In this document: one piece after another, positions 32,630 through 40,690 of the stretch
Layout: every line of letters starts with the position of its first letter
How positions within the stretch are numbered: position 1 is the first letter of the stretch
Origin: an uncultured Prevotella sp.
GTDB lineage: Bacteria; Bacteroidota; Bacteroidia; Bacteroidales; Bacteroidaceae
Reading direction: 5' to 3'
DNA length: 64,000 nucleotides
Assembly: GCA_902464615.1 (NCBI GenBank)
Contig: CABQKA010000001.1
Coordinates: 62,001 to 126,000, forward strand
Position numbers and translations under genes: made by a program
Notes under the pieces: model-generated
Databases searched by the model: none
Told to the model about the DNA's origin: nothing
Seen by the model: only the letters and a program-made list of their open reading frames with translations

Positions 32630-33172
32630 TCAGAGGTCCATCATTGAACCGATGAACGAAGCTCCGACCGCCAAGGCCACCACCCCAATCAGGAAGAGCA
32701 ACACCGTGATGACCAATCCGGCGATGGCCAGGCCACGCGGGCGGCGGCACATGCCGACGATGGAGAATATCAGGGCAAGCAGCCAGCAGGCGAAGAAACT
32801 GAAACCCGGAATCCAGCAGACGATGAGGAACAAGGCAAGCACAAAGCCTACGGCACCGGGCACGTTGCCCTGCCGCGCGGGCCCGGCAGAATATTCCGTG
32901 CGGGCGTCGTAACCGCCGTATCCAGACGCCCCCCCGTTCTCGCGAAAAACGGGACCGGGAACGCCCGCCGCCTCCCTTCCGCCCGCCGGCACGGCAGCAC
33001 CCGACAGATAGGGAAGCAATTCGGGCACGTCACGGGCCTGCACCCACGTTTTCATGCCCGCCATCCATACCAAACTGTCCAAGCCGACGCCGCAAGCAGC
33101 GAGTTCCTCGGCTTTCACAGGACCTTGACGCTGACGGTCGCGGTCCAGGTAATAAATTTCACTTAGTCCCAT
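32630..33172 (-). CDS. GYF_2 (DUF4339) domain protein with C-terminal membrane segments, copy 3
   Basis: A 180-residue protein, third of its type here. The GYF_2 domain is IYYLDRDRQRQGPVKAEELA then SLVWMAGMKTWVQARDVPEL (about 5-55). A Gly/Ala/Pro-rich linker follows, and the C-terminal 80 residues hold three hydrophobic stretches (VGFVLALFLIVCWIPGFSFFACWLLALIFSIV and AIAGLVITVLLFLIGVVALAVGASFI). The membrane part resembles DUF4190-like rather than CD225-like regions, so the GYF_2 module has been combined with a different membrane unit than in copies 1 and 2. Function unknown. The next gene downstream (AlkD-like) ends the local minus-strand run. Confidence 0.83.
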   Translation of the reverse strand: MGLSEIYYLDRDRQRQGPVKAEELAACGVGLDSLVWMAGMKTWVQARDVPELLPYLSGAAVPAGGREAAGVPGPVFRENGGASGYGGYDARTEYSAGPARQGNVPGAVGFVLALFLIVCWIPGFSFFACWLLALIFSIVGMCRRPRGLAIAGLVITVLLFLIGVVALAVGASFIGSMMDL

Positions 33173-33330
33173 TCTTACATTTTTTCTAATGAGTTTTAGG
33201 GCGAATTTACACTTAATATTTCCATATCGTTGCTCCGCGTTTCGATTTAACGTTTAATTAACATTAATCCCAAGCCGCCGCGCTTCGGCCCGGCGCGAAC
33301 GGCACGCGCCGAAACGACAACGGGACCGGA

Positions 33331-33390
33331 GGCTAAGGCCCGTCGCGACAGGGCTAAGGGGAGAAACAACGGGGCTAAGGCCCGTCGCGG
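33331..33390. repeat. Intergenic palindromic repeat, GGCTWAGSC family (copy E)
   Basis: Two direct copies of GGCTAAGGCCCGTCGCG (33331-33347 and 33373-33389) flank an AGGGCTAAGGGG unit. Together they form overlapping imperfect hairpins between GYF_2 copy 3 and the leucine operon. Confidence 0.75.
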
Positions 33391-33558
33391 CAAGCGCTGG
33401 CGCCGGGAAGGAAAGGACAGGCACGGCACTGCGGCTGAAGACTGCAAAATGACGGAATAGACGAAAAAATCCTGCCGGAGATAGCATTATTTCCGCCGGA
33501 TTCTTGCTTTGAGCGATTTTCTTTCTAAATTTGCAGGCAGAACTATACTTAGAAAGCC

Positions 33559-33627
33559 ATGCCCCTTTCCCCCATGAGTCCCCGACTGTGCCGCCTCGTC
33601 CTTTCCGCCCCGAGCGAAGAGGAGTGA
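33559..33627 (+). CDS. leuA operon leader peptide
   Basis: A 22-codon frame from ATG 33559 to TGA 33625-33627, beginning MPLSPMSPRLCRLVLSAP and ending SEEE. It has four further Leu codons and a Val in RLCRLVL and SPL; the tight RLCRLVL cluster would be the control region. The stop-codon region GGAGTGAG (33621-33628) is complementary to CTCACTCC (33682-33689), which includes the inner end of the terminator 5' arm, giving a possible antiterminator. The arrangement parallels the pheA leader in this window. The Leu enrichment is less extreme than the Phe/Tyr run there, so confidence is lower. Confidence 0.68.
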   Translation: MPLSPMSPRLCRLVLSAPSEEE

Positions 33628-33674
33628 GCGTCCCAGACACGTGTGGCCCGCGGGCAAAAAGCGGGAAACGCAAC

Positions 33675-33710
33675 AACCGGCCTCACTCCCTTTGCGGGCA
33701 GAGGCCGGTT
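33675..33710 (+). terminator. Attenuator terminator upstream of leuA
   Basis: A 10-bp perfect stem AACCGGCCTC (33675-33684) with GAGGCCGGTT (33701-33710), a 16-base loop, then CTTTTATT. It lies 32 bases before the leuA ATG and so must be bypassed for operon expression. Confidence 0.85.
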
Positions 33711-33742
33711 CTTTTATTCCAATCCCTGAAAACTACGACACC

Positions 33743-35239
33743 ATGAGCGAAAGACTTTTCATCTTCGACACCACCCTGCGCGACGGCGAGCAAGTGCCGG
33801 GCTGCCAGCTCAACACGGTAGAGAAAATCCAAGTGGCACGGCAGCTCGAAGCCTTGGGCGTAGACGTCATAGAGGCGGGCTTCCCCATCTCGAGTCCGGG
33901 AGACTTCAACTCCGTCATCGAAATATCGAAAGCGGTCACGTGGCCCACGATCTGCGCGCTGACACGCGCAGTCGAAAAGGACATAGACTGTGCAGCCGAG
34001 GCGCTGCGCTACGCCAAGCGCAAACGCATCCACACGGGCATCGGCACAAGCGACAGCCACATAGCCTACAAATTCAACTCCACGCGAGAGGAAATACTGG
34101 AACGCGCCGTCGCTGCCGTGAAATATGCCAAACGCTACGTGGAGGACGTGGAGTTCTACGCAGAGGACGCCGGACGCACGGACAACGAATACCTGGCCCG
34201 CGTGGTCGAGGCCGTCATCCGCGCCGGGGCCACCGTGGTGAACATACCCGACACGACGGGCTACTGCCTGCCGCACGAATACGGCGCGAAGATAAAATAT
34301 CTCATGGAACACGTGGACGGCATCGAGAAGGCCATCATCTCCACCCACTGCCACAACGACCTGGGCATGGCGACGGCCTGCACGCTCGAAGGAATCGTCA
34401 ACGGCGCACGGCAGGTGGAAGTGACCATCAACGGCATCGGGGAACGGGCAGGCAACACGAGCGAAGAGGAAATAGCCATGATCCTGAAATGCCACCGCGA
34501 ACTGGGCATCCAGACCAACATCAACACGCGGAAAATAGCAGCCACGAGCCGCATGGTCTCTTCGCTGATGAACATGCCCGTACAGCCGAACAAGGCCATC
34601 GTGGGCCGCAACGCCTTTGCCCACTCCTCGGGCATACACCAGGACGGGGTGCTGAAAAACACCCAGACCTACGAAATCATCGACCCGAAAGACGTGGGCA
34701 TAGACGAGAACTCCATCATTCTGACCGCACGCTCGGGACACGCCGCCCTGAAACACCGCTTGGAGGTCTTGGGCATCAGCGTGTCGGACGAACGGCTGGA
34801 CGCCATCTATGAGAGCTTCCTCAAACTGGCCGACAAGAAAAAAGAAGTGAGCGACGACGACATCCTCGTCCTGGCAGGAGCGGAACGCACCAGCCAGCAC
34901 GCCATCAAACTGGATTACCTCCAAGTGACAAGCGGACACGGCGTCCGCCCCGTAGCCGCCATCATCGTCGACATCTCCGGCGAGAAGTTCCACGCCGCCG
35001 CCGAAGGGAACGGACCCGTAGACGCGGCCATCAACGCGCTCAAGGAAATCATCCGGCGGAAAATGACCCTGAAAGAATTTACCATACAAGCAATCAATAA
35101 AGGTTCGGACGACATCGGCAAAGTCCACATGCAGGTGGAACACGACGGCCACCTGTATTACGGATTCGGTGCAAACACGGACATCATCGCAGCGAGCGTA
35201 GAAGCCTACATAGACTGCATCAACAAGTTCCACTCATGA
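33743..35239 (+). CDS. leuA: 2-isopropylmalate synthase
   Basis: A 498-residue enzyme joining acetyl-CoA and 2-oxoisovalerate in the first step of leucine synthesis. The TIM barrel begins FIFDTTLRDGEQVPGCQLN and has EAGFPISSPGDF, STHCHNDLGMATACTLEGIVNGARQVEVTINGIGERAGNTSEEEI (HxH metal ligands), and FAHSSGIHQDGVLKN. The C-terminal LeuA allosteric dimer domain (about 380-498, LDYLQVTSGHGVRPVAAII) is the leucine feedback site. The ATG at 33743 is preceded by the attenuator terminator. It overlaps the following small membrane-protein gene by four bases. Confidence 0.97.
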   Translation: MSERLFIFDTTLRDGEQVPGCQLNTVEKIQVARQLEALGVDVIEAGFPISSPGDFNSVIEISKAVTWPTICALTRAVEKDIDCAAEALRYAKRKRIHTGIGTSDSHIAYKFNSTREEILERAVAAVKYAKRYVEDVEFYAEDAGRTDNEYLARVVEAVIRAGATVVNIPDTTGYCLPHEYGAKIKYLMEHVDGIEKAIISTHCHNDLGMATACTLEGIVNGARQVEVTINGIGERAGNTSEEEIAMILKCHRELGIQTNINTRKIAATSRMVSSLMNMPVQPNKAIVGRNAFAHSSGIHQDGVLKNTQTYEIIDPKDVGIDENSIILTARSGHAALKHRLEVLGISVSDERLDAIYESFLKLADKKKEVSDDDILVLAGAERTSQHAIKLDYLQVTSGHGVRPVAAIIVDISGEKFHAAAEGNGPVDAAINALKEIIRRKMTLKEFTIQAINKGSDDIGKVHMQVEHDGHLYYGFGANTDIIAASVEAYIDCINKFHS

Positions 35240-35520
35240 AAGATTTCCCAAAATGGATGCTGGCGCTGGCGGGAGTCAACCTGCTGCCGCTGCTCATAGC
35301 TCCTTTCTACATGTTCGGCGGGCTGCACCCGTTCGGCACAACGGAATGGGCCGTGGTCAACTTCCTGCTTTATCTGCTGACGAACCTCATCTGGCTGGTG
35401 CCCATCTGGCTCTTTTTCGTCAGTCTCGACTTCTACCGCCGGGGATTCGAGCGGACCGGCATCGCCATCGCCGTGGGAGGCATCCTGCTGACCGCCGTCA
35501 GCGGCCTGCTCCTGCTATGA
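35236..35520 (+). CDS. Small integral membrane protein inside the leucine operon
   Basis: A 94-residue, highly hydrophobic protein with three predicted spans: WMLALAGVNLLPLLIAPFYMF, EWAVVNFLLYLLTNLIWLVPIWLFFVSL and GIAIAVGGILLTAVSGLLLL, with a DFYRRGFERTG loop. I do not recognise its family. Its ATG overlaps the leuA stop (ATGA), so its translation is coupled to leuA, and leuC starts 31 bases later. Position alone suggests a role tied to leucine or branched-chain metabolism (for example transport), but no motif supports this. Confidence 0.8.
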   Translation: MKDFPKWMLALAGVNLLPLLIAPFYMFGGLHPFGTTEWAVVNFLLYLLTNLIWLVPIWLFFVSLDFYRRGFERTGIAIAVGGILLTAVSGLLLL

Positions 35521-35551
35521 AACAGAACATACGAAACAACGCCGACACGTT

Positions 35552-36928
35552 ATGAAAACATTATTTGACAAAATATGGGACCGCCACGTCGTACAACACG
35601 TGCCCGACGGCCCGGACCAGCTCTACATAGACCGGCTCTACCTGCACGAAGTGACCAGCCCGCAGGCCTTTGCCGGCATGCGGAAACGCGGCATCCGGTG
35701 CTTCCGCCCTGAACGCATCTTCTGCATGCCCGACCACAACACCCCGACCCTCGGTCAAGAGCGGCCCATCGCCGACCCTGTGTCGCGGCAACAGGTGGAA
35801 ACGCTGAGACGCAACGCGGAAGAATTCGGGCTGACCCACTTCGGCATGCTCCACCCCAACAACGGCATTGTCCACGTCGTAGGCCCTGAGCTGGGACTCT
35901 CGCTCCCGGGCATGACCATCGTGTGCGGCGACTCGCACACTTCGACCCACGGCGCGATGGGCGCCGTCGCCTTCGGCATCGGCACCTCTGAGGTGGAGAT
36001 GGCCATGGCCTCGCAATGTATTCTCCAGACCAAACCGAAATCCATGCGCATCACCGTGGAAGGGCGGCTGGGCCGGGGCGTGACGGCAAAGGACCTGGCC
36101 CTGTACATCATGAGCCGCATCACGACGTCCGGCGCGACGGGACACTTCGTGGAATATGCCGGACCAGCCGTACGGGCCTTATCCATGGAGGGCCGGCTCA
36201 CACTCTGTAACCTCAGCATAGAGATGGGGGCACGCGGCGGATTCATCGCACCGGACGAAACGACTTTCGCCTATATCAAAGGACGCCCCTACGCGCCACA
36301 GGGCGAGGACTGGGACCGCGCAATCGCAGACTGGGAAACACTCAAAAGCGACCCGGATGCCCGTTTCGATAAAGAAATCACCATCGACGCCACGGACATT
36401 GAGCCGATGATTACTTACGGAACAAACCCGGGCATGGGGACAGGCATCACGGAGTATGTCCCGGCGCCCCAAAACGAATCGGAGCGAAACGCCTTGCGCT
36501 ACATGCAGTTCGAACCGGGAAGGCCGTTGCTCGGACATCCGGTGGACTACGTGTTTCTCGGCGCCTGCACCAACGGGCGGATAGAGGATTTCCGCGCGTT
36601 CGCCTCCATCGTAAAAGGCCGCCACAAGGCCGAAGGCGTGACCGCATGGCTCGTGCCCGGCTCGCAGCACGTCGCAGCACAAATCGAAGCGGAGGGCATC
36701 GGCCGCATACTTCTGGAGGCCGGATTCGAAGTCCGGCAGCCCGGATGCTCGGCCTGCCTGGCCATGAACGACGACAAAGTCCCGGCAGGAAAGCTCTGCG
36801 TGTCGACATCGAACCGTAACTTCGAAGGACGCCAGGGACCGGAATCGCGCACCTGCCTGGCTTCGCCCCTGACCGCGGCCGCAGCGGCCGTGACCGGCGT
36901 CGTCACGGACCCGCGCACTTTGCTCTGA
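35552..36928 (+). CDS. leuC: 3-isopropylmalate dehydratase large subunit
   Basis: A 458-residue aconitase-family subunit that, with LeuD, isomerises 2- to 3-isopropylmalate. Features are the start TLFDKIWDRHVV, the segment VCGDSHTSTHGAMGAVAFGIGTSEVEM (about 129-155), and the 4Fe-4S ligands in FLGACTNGRIEDF and QPGCSACLAMNDDKVP. The ending is SNRNFEGRQGPESRTCLASPLTAAAAAVTG. It lies 31 bases after the small membrane protein and 45 before leuD. Length is typical. Confidence 0.97.
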   Translation: MKTLFDKIWDRHVVQHVPDGPDQLYIDRLYLHEVTSPQAFAGMRKRGIRCFRPERIFCMPDHNTPTLGQERPIADPVSRQQVETLRRNAEEFGLTHFGMLHPNNGIVHVVGPELGLSLPGMTIVCGDSHTSTHGAMGAVAFGIGTSEVEMAMASQCILQTKPKSMRITVEGRLGRGVTAKDLALYIMSRITTSGATGHFVEYAGPAVRALSMEGRLTLCNLSIEMGARGGFIAPDETTFAYIKGRPYAPQGEDWDRAIADWETLKSDPDARFDKEITIDATDIEPMITYGTNPGMGTGITEYVPAPQNESERNALRYMQFEPGRPLLGHPVDYVFLGACTNGRIEDFRAFASIVKGRHKAEGVTAWLVPGSQHVAAQIEAEGIGRILLEAGFEVRQPGCSACLAMNDDKVPAGKLCVSTSNRNFEGRQGPESRTCLASPLTAAAAAVTGVVTDPRTLL

Positions 36929-36973
36929 CCCCCCGCACGCTTCCTATTCCTCCAAAGCCTTACCCGTTTTCCC

Positions 36974-37597
36974 ATGAAACAGCCTTTCCACATCCTCACC
37001 AGCACCTGTGTCCCGCTTCCCTTGGAAAATGTGGACACGGACCAAATCATCCCCGCCCGCTTCCTCAAGTCGACCGACCGCGAAGGATTCGGGGAAAACC
37101 TGTTCCGCGACTGGCGCTTCAACGCCGACGGTTCGCCGAAAGACTTCGTACTGAACGACCCGACCTACGGCGGGGAAATCCTCGTGGCCGGCCGCAATTT
37201 CGGATGCGGCTCCAGCCGCGAACACGCGGCCTGGGCACTCTCCGGTTACGGTTTCCGCGCGGTCGTCAGCAGTTTCTTCGCAGACATCCACAAACAGAAC
37301 GAGCTGAACAACTTCGTACTGCCCGTCACCGTCAGCGAGGCTTTCCTGCAAAGCCTCTTTACCGCCATCGGAACAAAAGCCGACACCCTCGTCACCATAA
37401 ATCTCCCCGAACAAAGCATTACTAACGAAGCGACCGGAGAGACTGAACACTTCGACATTAACGGTTACAAGAAATATTGTTTCCTTAATGCGCTGGACGA
37501 CATCGACTTCCTGCTGAAAAACAAGGATAAGACCATCGCTTGGGAAACAAGCCATGCGGCCAATGCACCTGTCCGGAACGACAGCCGCCCCCTATAA
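36974..37597 (+). CDS. leuD: 3-isopropylmalate dehydratase small subunit
   Basis: A 207-residue partner of LeuC. The family start STCVPLPLENVDTDQIIPARFL (about 10-31) is followed by GRNFGCGSSREHAAWALSGYGFRAVVSSFFADI (about 75-107), the swivelling-domain substrate loop. The C-terminal tail after about residue 165 (NGYKKYCFLNALDDIDFLL) is standard for the LeuD1 type. It lies between leuC and leuB with 45-base gaps on each side. Confidence 0.97.
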   Translation: MKQPFHILTSTCVPLPLENVDTDQIIPARFLKSTDREGFGENLFRDWRFNADGSPKDFVLNDPTYGGEILVAGRNFGCGSSREHAAWALSGYGFRAVVSSFFADIHKQNELNNFVLPVTVSEAFLQSLFTAIGTKADTLVTINLPEQSITNEATGETEHFDINGYKKYCFLNALDDIDFLLKNKDKTIAWETSHAANAPVRNDSRPL

Positions 37598-37642
37598 ATA
37601 CATTCCACCCTTATTCCACACCACAACACGACAGACACTATC

Positions 37643-38707
37643 ATGAAACTGAATATAGCCGTTCTCCCTGGCGACGGCATCGGGCCAGAAATCTCTGTCC
37701 AAGGCGTCGCCGCAGCACAGGCCGTTGGCCGCAAGTATGGCCATGAACTGACGTTTGAAGAGGGACTTTGCGGCGCCGCTGCCATCGACGCCACCGGGAA
37801 TCCTTTCCCGGAATCTACTTTCCGTATCTGTAACGCGGCCGACGCGGTCCTGTTCTCTGCCGTGGGCGACCCGAAATACGACAACGACCCGACGGCACGC
37901 GTCCGCCCTGAGCAGGGGTTGCTTGCCATGAGAAAACAGTTGGAACTCTTTGCCAACATACGGCCGGTACAGACTTTCGACTGCCTGGTCCACCGCTCCC
38001 CGCTCAAAGATGAGCTCGTGCGTCAAGCCGACTTTGTCTGCATCCGCGAACTCACCGGGGGCATGTATTTCGGAGAGAAAATGGAAGGAGCGGACGAAGC
38101 CTACGACACAAACCGCTATTCGCGCAACGAAGTGGAACGCATCCTGCACGTCGCCTACGAATATGCGCGCCGCAGACGCCGTCACCTGACCATCGTCGAC
38201 AAAGCCAACGTTTTGGCATCAAGCAGACTGTGGCGCCGCATCGGCCAGGAAATGGCAAGCCAATACAGCGACGTGACGACGGACTTCATGTACGTGGACA
38301 ACGCCGCCATGCGGATGATTCAGGAACCGCGCTTCTTTGACGTCATGGTAACGGAGAACACCTTCGGCGATATCCTGACGGACGAAGGCTCCTGCATCAC
38401 AGGCTCGATGGGACTGCTCCCCTCTGCCTCCACAGGCACAGGGACTCCGCTCTTTGAGCCTATTCACGGTTCATGGCCCCAAGCGGCCGGGAAGAATATC
38501 GCCAACCCGCTGGCACAAATCCTTTCGGTCGCCATGCTATTTGAACATTTCGGCCTGACGGACGAAGGAGGCCTGATACGCCGTGCGGTCAACGCCAGCC
38601 TTGAGGCAGGCATCCGCACGCCGGACATCCAGATTCCGGGCGAAAGGGCATACGGCACAAATGAAGTCGGCGCATGGGTGGCACAATGGATTGAAGCCAA
38701 CGACTGA
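37643..38707 (+). CDS. leuB: 3-isopropylmalate dehydrogenase
   Basis: A 354-residue NAD-dependent decarboxylating dehydrogenase giving 2-oxoisocaproate, the last dedicated step of leucine synthesis. Visible are the start IAVLPGDGIGPEISVQGVAAA, RPEQGLLAMRKQLELFANIRP, CIRELTGGMYFG, TIVDKANVLASSRLWR (catalytic lysine), and the metal/substrate segment FDVMVTENTFGDILTDEGSCITGSMGLLPSAS, then EPIHGSWPQAAGKNIANPLAQI for NAD. It is last in the operon and followed by a strong terminator. Confidence 0.97.
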   Translation: MKLNIAVLPGDGIGPEISVQGVAAAQAVGRKYGHELTFEEGLCGAAAIDATGNPFPESTFRICNAADAVLFSAVGDPKYDNDPTARVRPEQGLLAMRKQLELFANIRPVQTFDCLVHRSPLKDELVRQADFVCIRELTGGMYFGEKMEGADEAYDTNRYSRNEVERILHVAYEYARRRRRHLTIVDKANVLASSRLWRRIGQEMASQYSDVTTDFMYVDNAAMRMIQEPRFFDVMVTENTFGDILTDEGSCITGSMGLLPSASTGTGTPLFEPIHGSWPQAAGKNIANPLAQILSVAMLFEHFGLTDEGGLIRRAVNASLEAGIRTPDIQIPGERAYGTNEVGAWVAQWIEAND

Positions 38708-38728
38708 AACCCGGACTGCAAAATGCAA

Positions 38729-38776
38729 AATCCCCTGTGGGCCTTCTTATAAAGAAATAAGCGCCCACAGGGGATT
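38729..38776. terminator. Terminator of the leucine operon
   Basis: A 14-bp perfect stem (AATCCCCTGTGGGC 38729-38742, GCCCACAGGGGATT 38763-38776) has a 20-base loop and is followed by GCTTTT. On the other strand it ends in a run of T as well, so it serves the convergent EamA gene too. Confidence 0.88.
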
Positions 38777-38808
38777 GCTTTTCCACCCGCCAGGCAGCGG
38801 GACGGGTA

Positions 38809-39735
38809 TCAACGGGAACGGGTGAAGATAATCATCACGACTGCCGGCACGATAAGCAGGATGCCCAGCAGCACCTTTGCCGTAAACGGCTCGCCAAACA
38901 CCAGCGTGCCGACAACTACGGCTGTGAGCGGTTCGAAAGCGCCCAGCACGGACACCATCGTAGAGCCGACCCGTTTCACCGCTGCCACGACACACAAGTT
39001 CGTCACCACAGTGCAGACCACAGCCAGCGCTCCCAAATGCGCTACCTGAGGCAACGTCGTCAGCGGTTCCAGATGATGCTGCCGCAGGGCCTCGGCCCCG
39101 AAGATGCAGGCTCCGAAAAACATCACGTAGAACGTCAGCTTGCCGCTGTCCATGTCGCGCGCACGGGAACGGTTCACGCGGATAATATATAACGCATAGC
39201 AGACAGCCGAAATCAGAACGATAATCACGCCGCGTAGGCTAATGGAATTCTGGGTATCGGGCCACGACAGGACCGCTACGCCAAGCACCGCCATCGTTAC
39301 GGCCAGCAGTGTGGAATAACGCCTCGCTTCGTGGTAAAACAGCATCATCACGACTGCCGTTACGACCGGATACATAAAATGTATGGTCGTGGCCACCCCC
39401 GACGGCATATAATTGTAGCCGGCCAAGAGGAAGAGGGCCGAGCCGTCCGATATGAAAGCCAGATAGAGCAAAGTGACCGCCTCGCCACGGCTGATGCGGA
39501 ACGAAACCCGCCGCACGAGCAACAGCGCCCCCAATACCAGAGCGGCGAACAAGAAGCGATAGAACAAGATGGAGATGTCCGGCAATTTGTCCGCAGGGTC
39601 GCCCTGGTGGCTAATGGGCAGCGTGAAGAAAGGGATGAAACCGTAACAGACCGCGGCAAAAAGCCCCAAGGCCGTACCGCGGAATCCCGCGGCGGCCCGT
39701 GCATTGCCGGAGGGGAAAAGATGGGACAGACGCAT
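38809..39735 (-). CDS. EamA/DMT-family membrane transporter
   Basis: A 308-residue drug/metabolite transporter-superfamily protein with about ten membrane spans in two EamA repeats (first: TALGLFAAVCYGFIPFFTLP to FMYPVVTAVVMMLFYHE; second: GVIIVLISAVCYALYIIRVN to FEPLTAVVVGTLVFGEPF). The substrate is unknown; members export amino acids, nucleosides or other metabolites. I chose the ATG at 39735 (MRLSHLF); the frame extends about 80 bases further, without a better start. Convergent with leuB, with the shared terminator between them. Confidence 0.9.
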   Translation of the reverse strand: MRLSHLFPSGNARAAAGFRGTALGLFAAVCYGFIPFFTLPISHQGDPADKLPDISILFYRFLFAALVLGALLLVRRVSFRISRGEAVTLLYLAFISDGSALFLLAGYNYMPSGVATTIHFMYPVVTAVVMMLFYHEARRYSTLLAVTMAVLGVAVLSWPDTQNSISLRGVIIVLISAVCYALYIIRVNRSRARDMDSGKLTFYVMFFGACIFGAEALRQHHLEPLTTLPQVAHLGALAVVCTVVTNLCVVAAVKRVGSTMVSVLGAFEPLTAVVVGTLVFGEPFTAKVLLGILLIVPAVVMIIFTRSR

Positions 39736-39880
39736 AAAACAAGCTTTCGATTTCGGCCCCATACGGGAAAGCACACCATGCCGGCACACCACTCCCTTCC
39801 CGAAAGCTGATGGCAATCAGGAAAAGGGAAAAATCCCGGGAATGCAGGGACAGGAGACGCTGCCGGGGCCTGGATAAAAG

Positions 39881-40690
39881 TTAAATCCGGCGAATCAGTT
39901 CACGGAATATTTCTGCCATGAGCGGCTGCACGCGATTGGCGGCTTCCTGTACTTCCTCATGGCTGACTTCCACGATTTTTCCTTCCACGCCTAAGTCCGT
40001 GATGATGCTCACGCCAAAGACGCGCATACCGCAATGGCGCGCCACAATGACTTCCGGCACCGTACTCATCCCTACGGCGTCCGCGCCGAATATGCGGTAC
40101 ATCTTGTATTCGGCAGGAGTCTCGTAAGTCGGACCCTGCGTCGCCAGATAAACACCCTCTACGACCTTAATGCCCCGCTCCGCGGCAATGTGGCGTGCGG
40201 CCTCAAGCAGCTGCCTGTCGTATGCCTCGTGCATGTCGAGGAAGCGGGGGCCGACCGGAAAGTTCGGGCCGTGGAGCGGGTGTTCGGGCATGAAGTTGAT
40301 ATGGTCCTTAATGAGCATCAGGTCGCCCACCTCAAAGTCAGGATTCACTCCGCCGGAAGCATTGCTGACAAAGAAGTTCCGGACTCCCAGCTGGTGCATC
40401 ACACGGACGGGAAACGTGACCTGCTTCATGTCGTACCCTTCGTAATAGTGGAAGCGGCCTTCCAATGCCATGATTTCCTTTCCCCCCAGCCTGCCGAACA
40501 GGAGGCGGCCGGAATGTCCCTCGACTGTGGAGACGGGGAAATGGGGTATCTCGGCATACGGGAAACTGTCTACGACCTCGATTTCCTCCGCGAGACGGCC
40601 CAGACCGGTCCCGAGCACGATGGCGGTTTCGGGACGCAACTGTGTGTGGCTTTCAATCCACTTGGCGGTTTCTTTTATCTCTTGCAACAT
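39881..40690 (-). CDS. punA: Purine nucleoside phosphorylase
   Basis: A 269-residue trimeric-type PNP of the inosine/guanosine class, phosphorolysing purine nucleosides. Features are AIVLGTGLGRLAEEI (phosphate loop), STVEGHSGRLLFGRLGG, MALEGRFHYYEGYDMKQVTFPVRVM, FVSNASGGVNPDFEVGDLMLIKDHIN, QGPTYETPAEYKMYRIFGADAVGMSTVPEVIVARHCGM (purine site). It overlaps the end of lpxK by 38 bases and is the third gene of the sppA-lpxK-punA run. Confidence 0.95.
   Translation of the reverse strand: MLQEIKETAKWIESHTQLRPETAIVLGTGLGRLAEEIEVVDSFPYAEIPHFPVSTVEGHSGRLLFGRLGGKEIMALEGRFHYYEGYDMKQVTFPVRVMHQLGVRNFFVSNASGGVNPDFEVGDLMLIKDHINFMPEHPLHGPNFPVGPRFLDMHEAYDRQLLEAARHIAAERGIKVVEGVYLATQGPTYETPAEYKMYRIFGADAVGMSTVPEVIVARHCGMRVFGVSIITDLGVEGKIVEVSHEEVQEAANRVQPLMAEIFRELIRRI

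Larger units (their letters stand above)
33173..33742. other. Gene-free interval holding repeat copy E and the leuA attenuator
   Basis: This 570-base interval has an AT-rich start, the GGCTWAGSC repeat (33331-33390), a -7 box TAAATTTG at 33525-33532, the leader frame (33559-33627) and a terminator (33675-33710). No other gene is apparent. Confidence 0.8.

Noticed and set aside
33683..35233. A 516-codon open frame antisense to leuA
   Set aside because: The leuA frame is certain from its motifs; the antisense protein is valine-, histidine- and alanine-rich without any family pattern.
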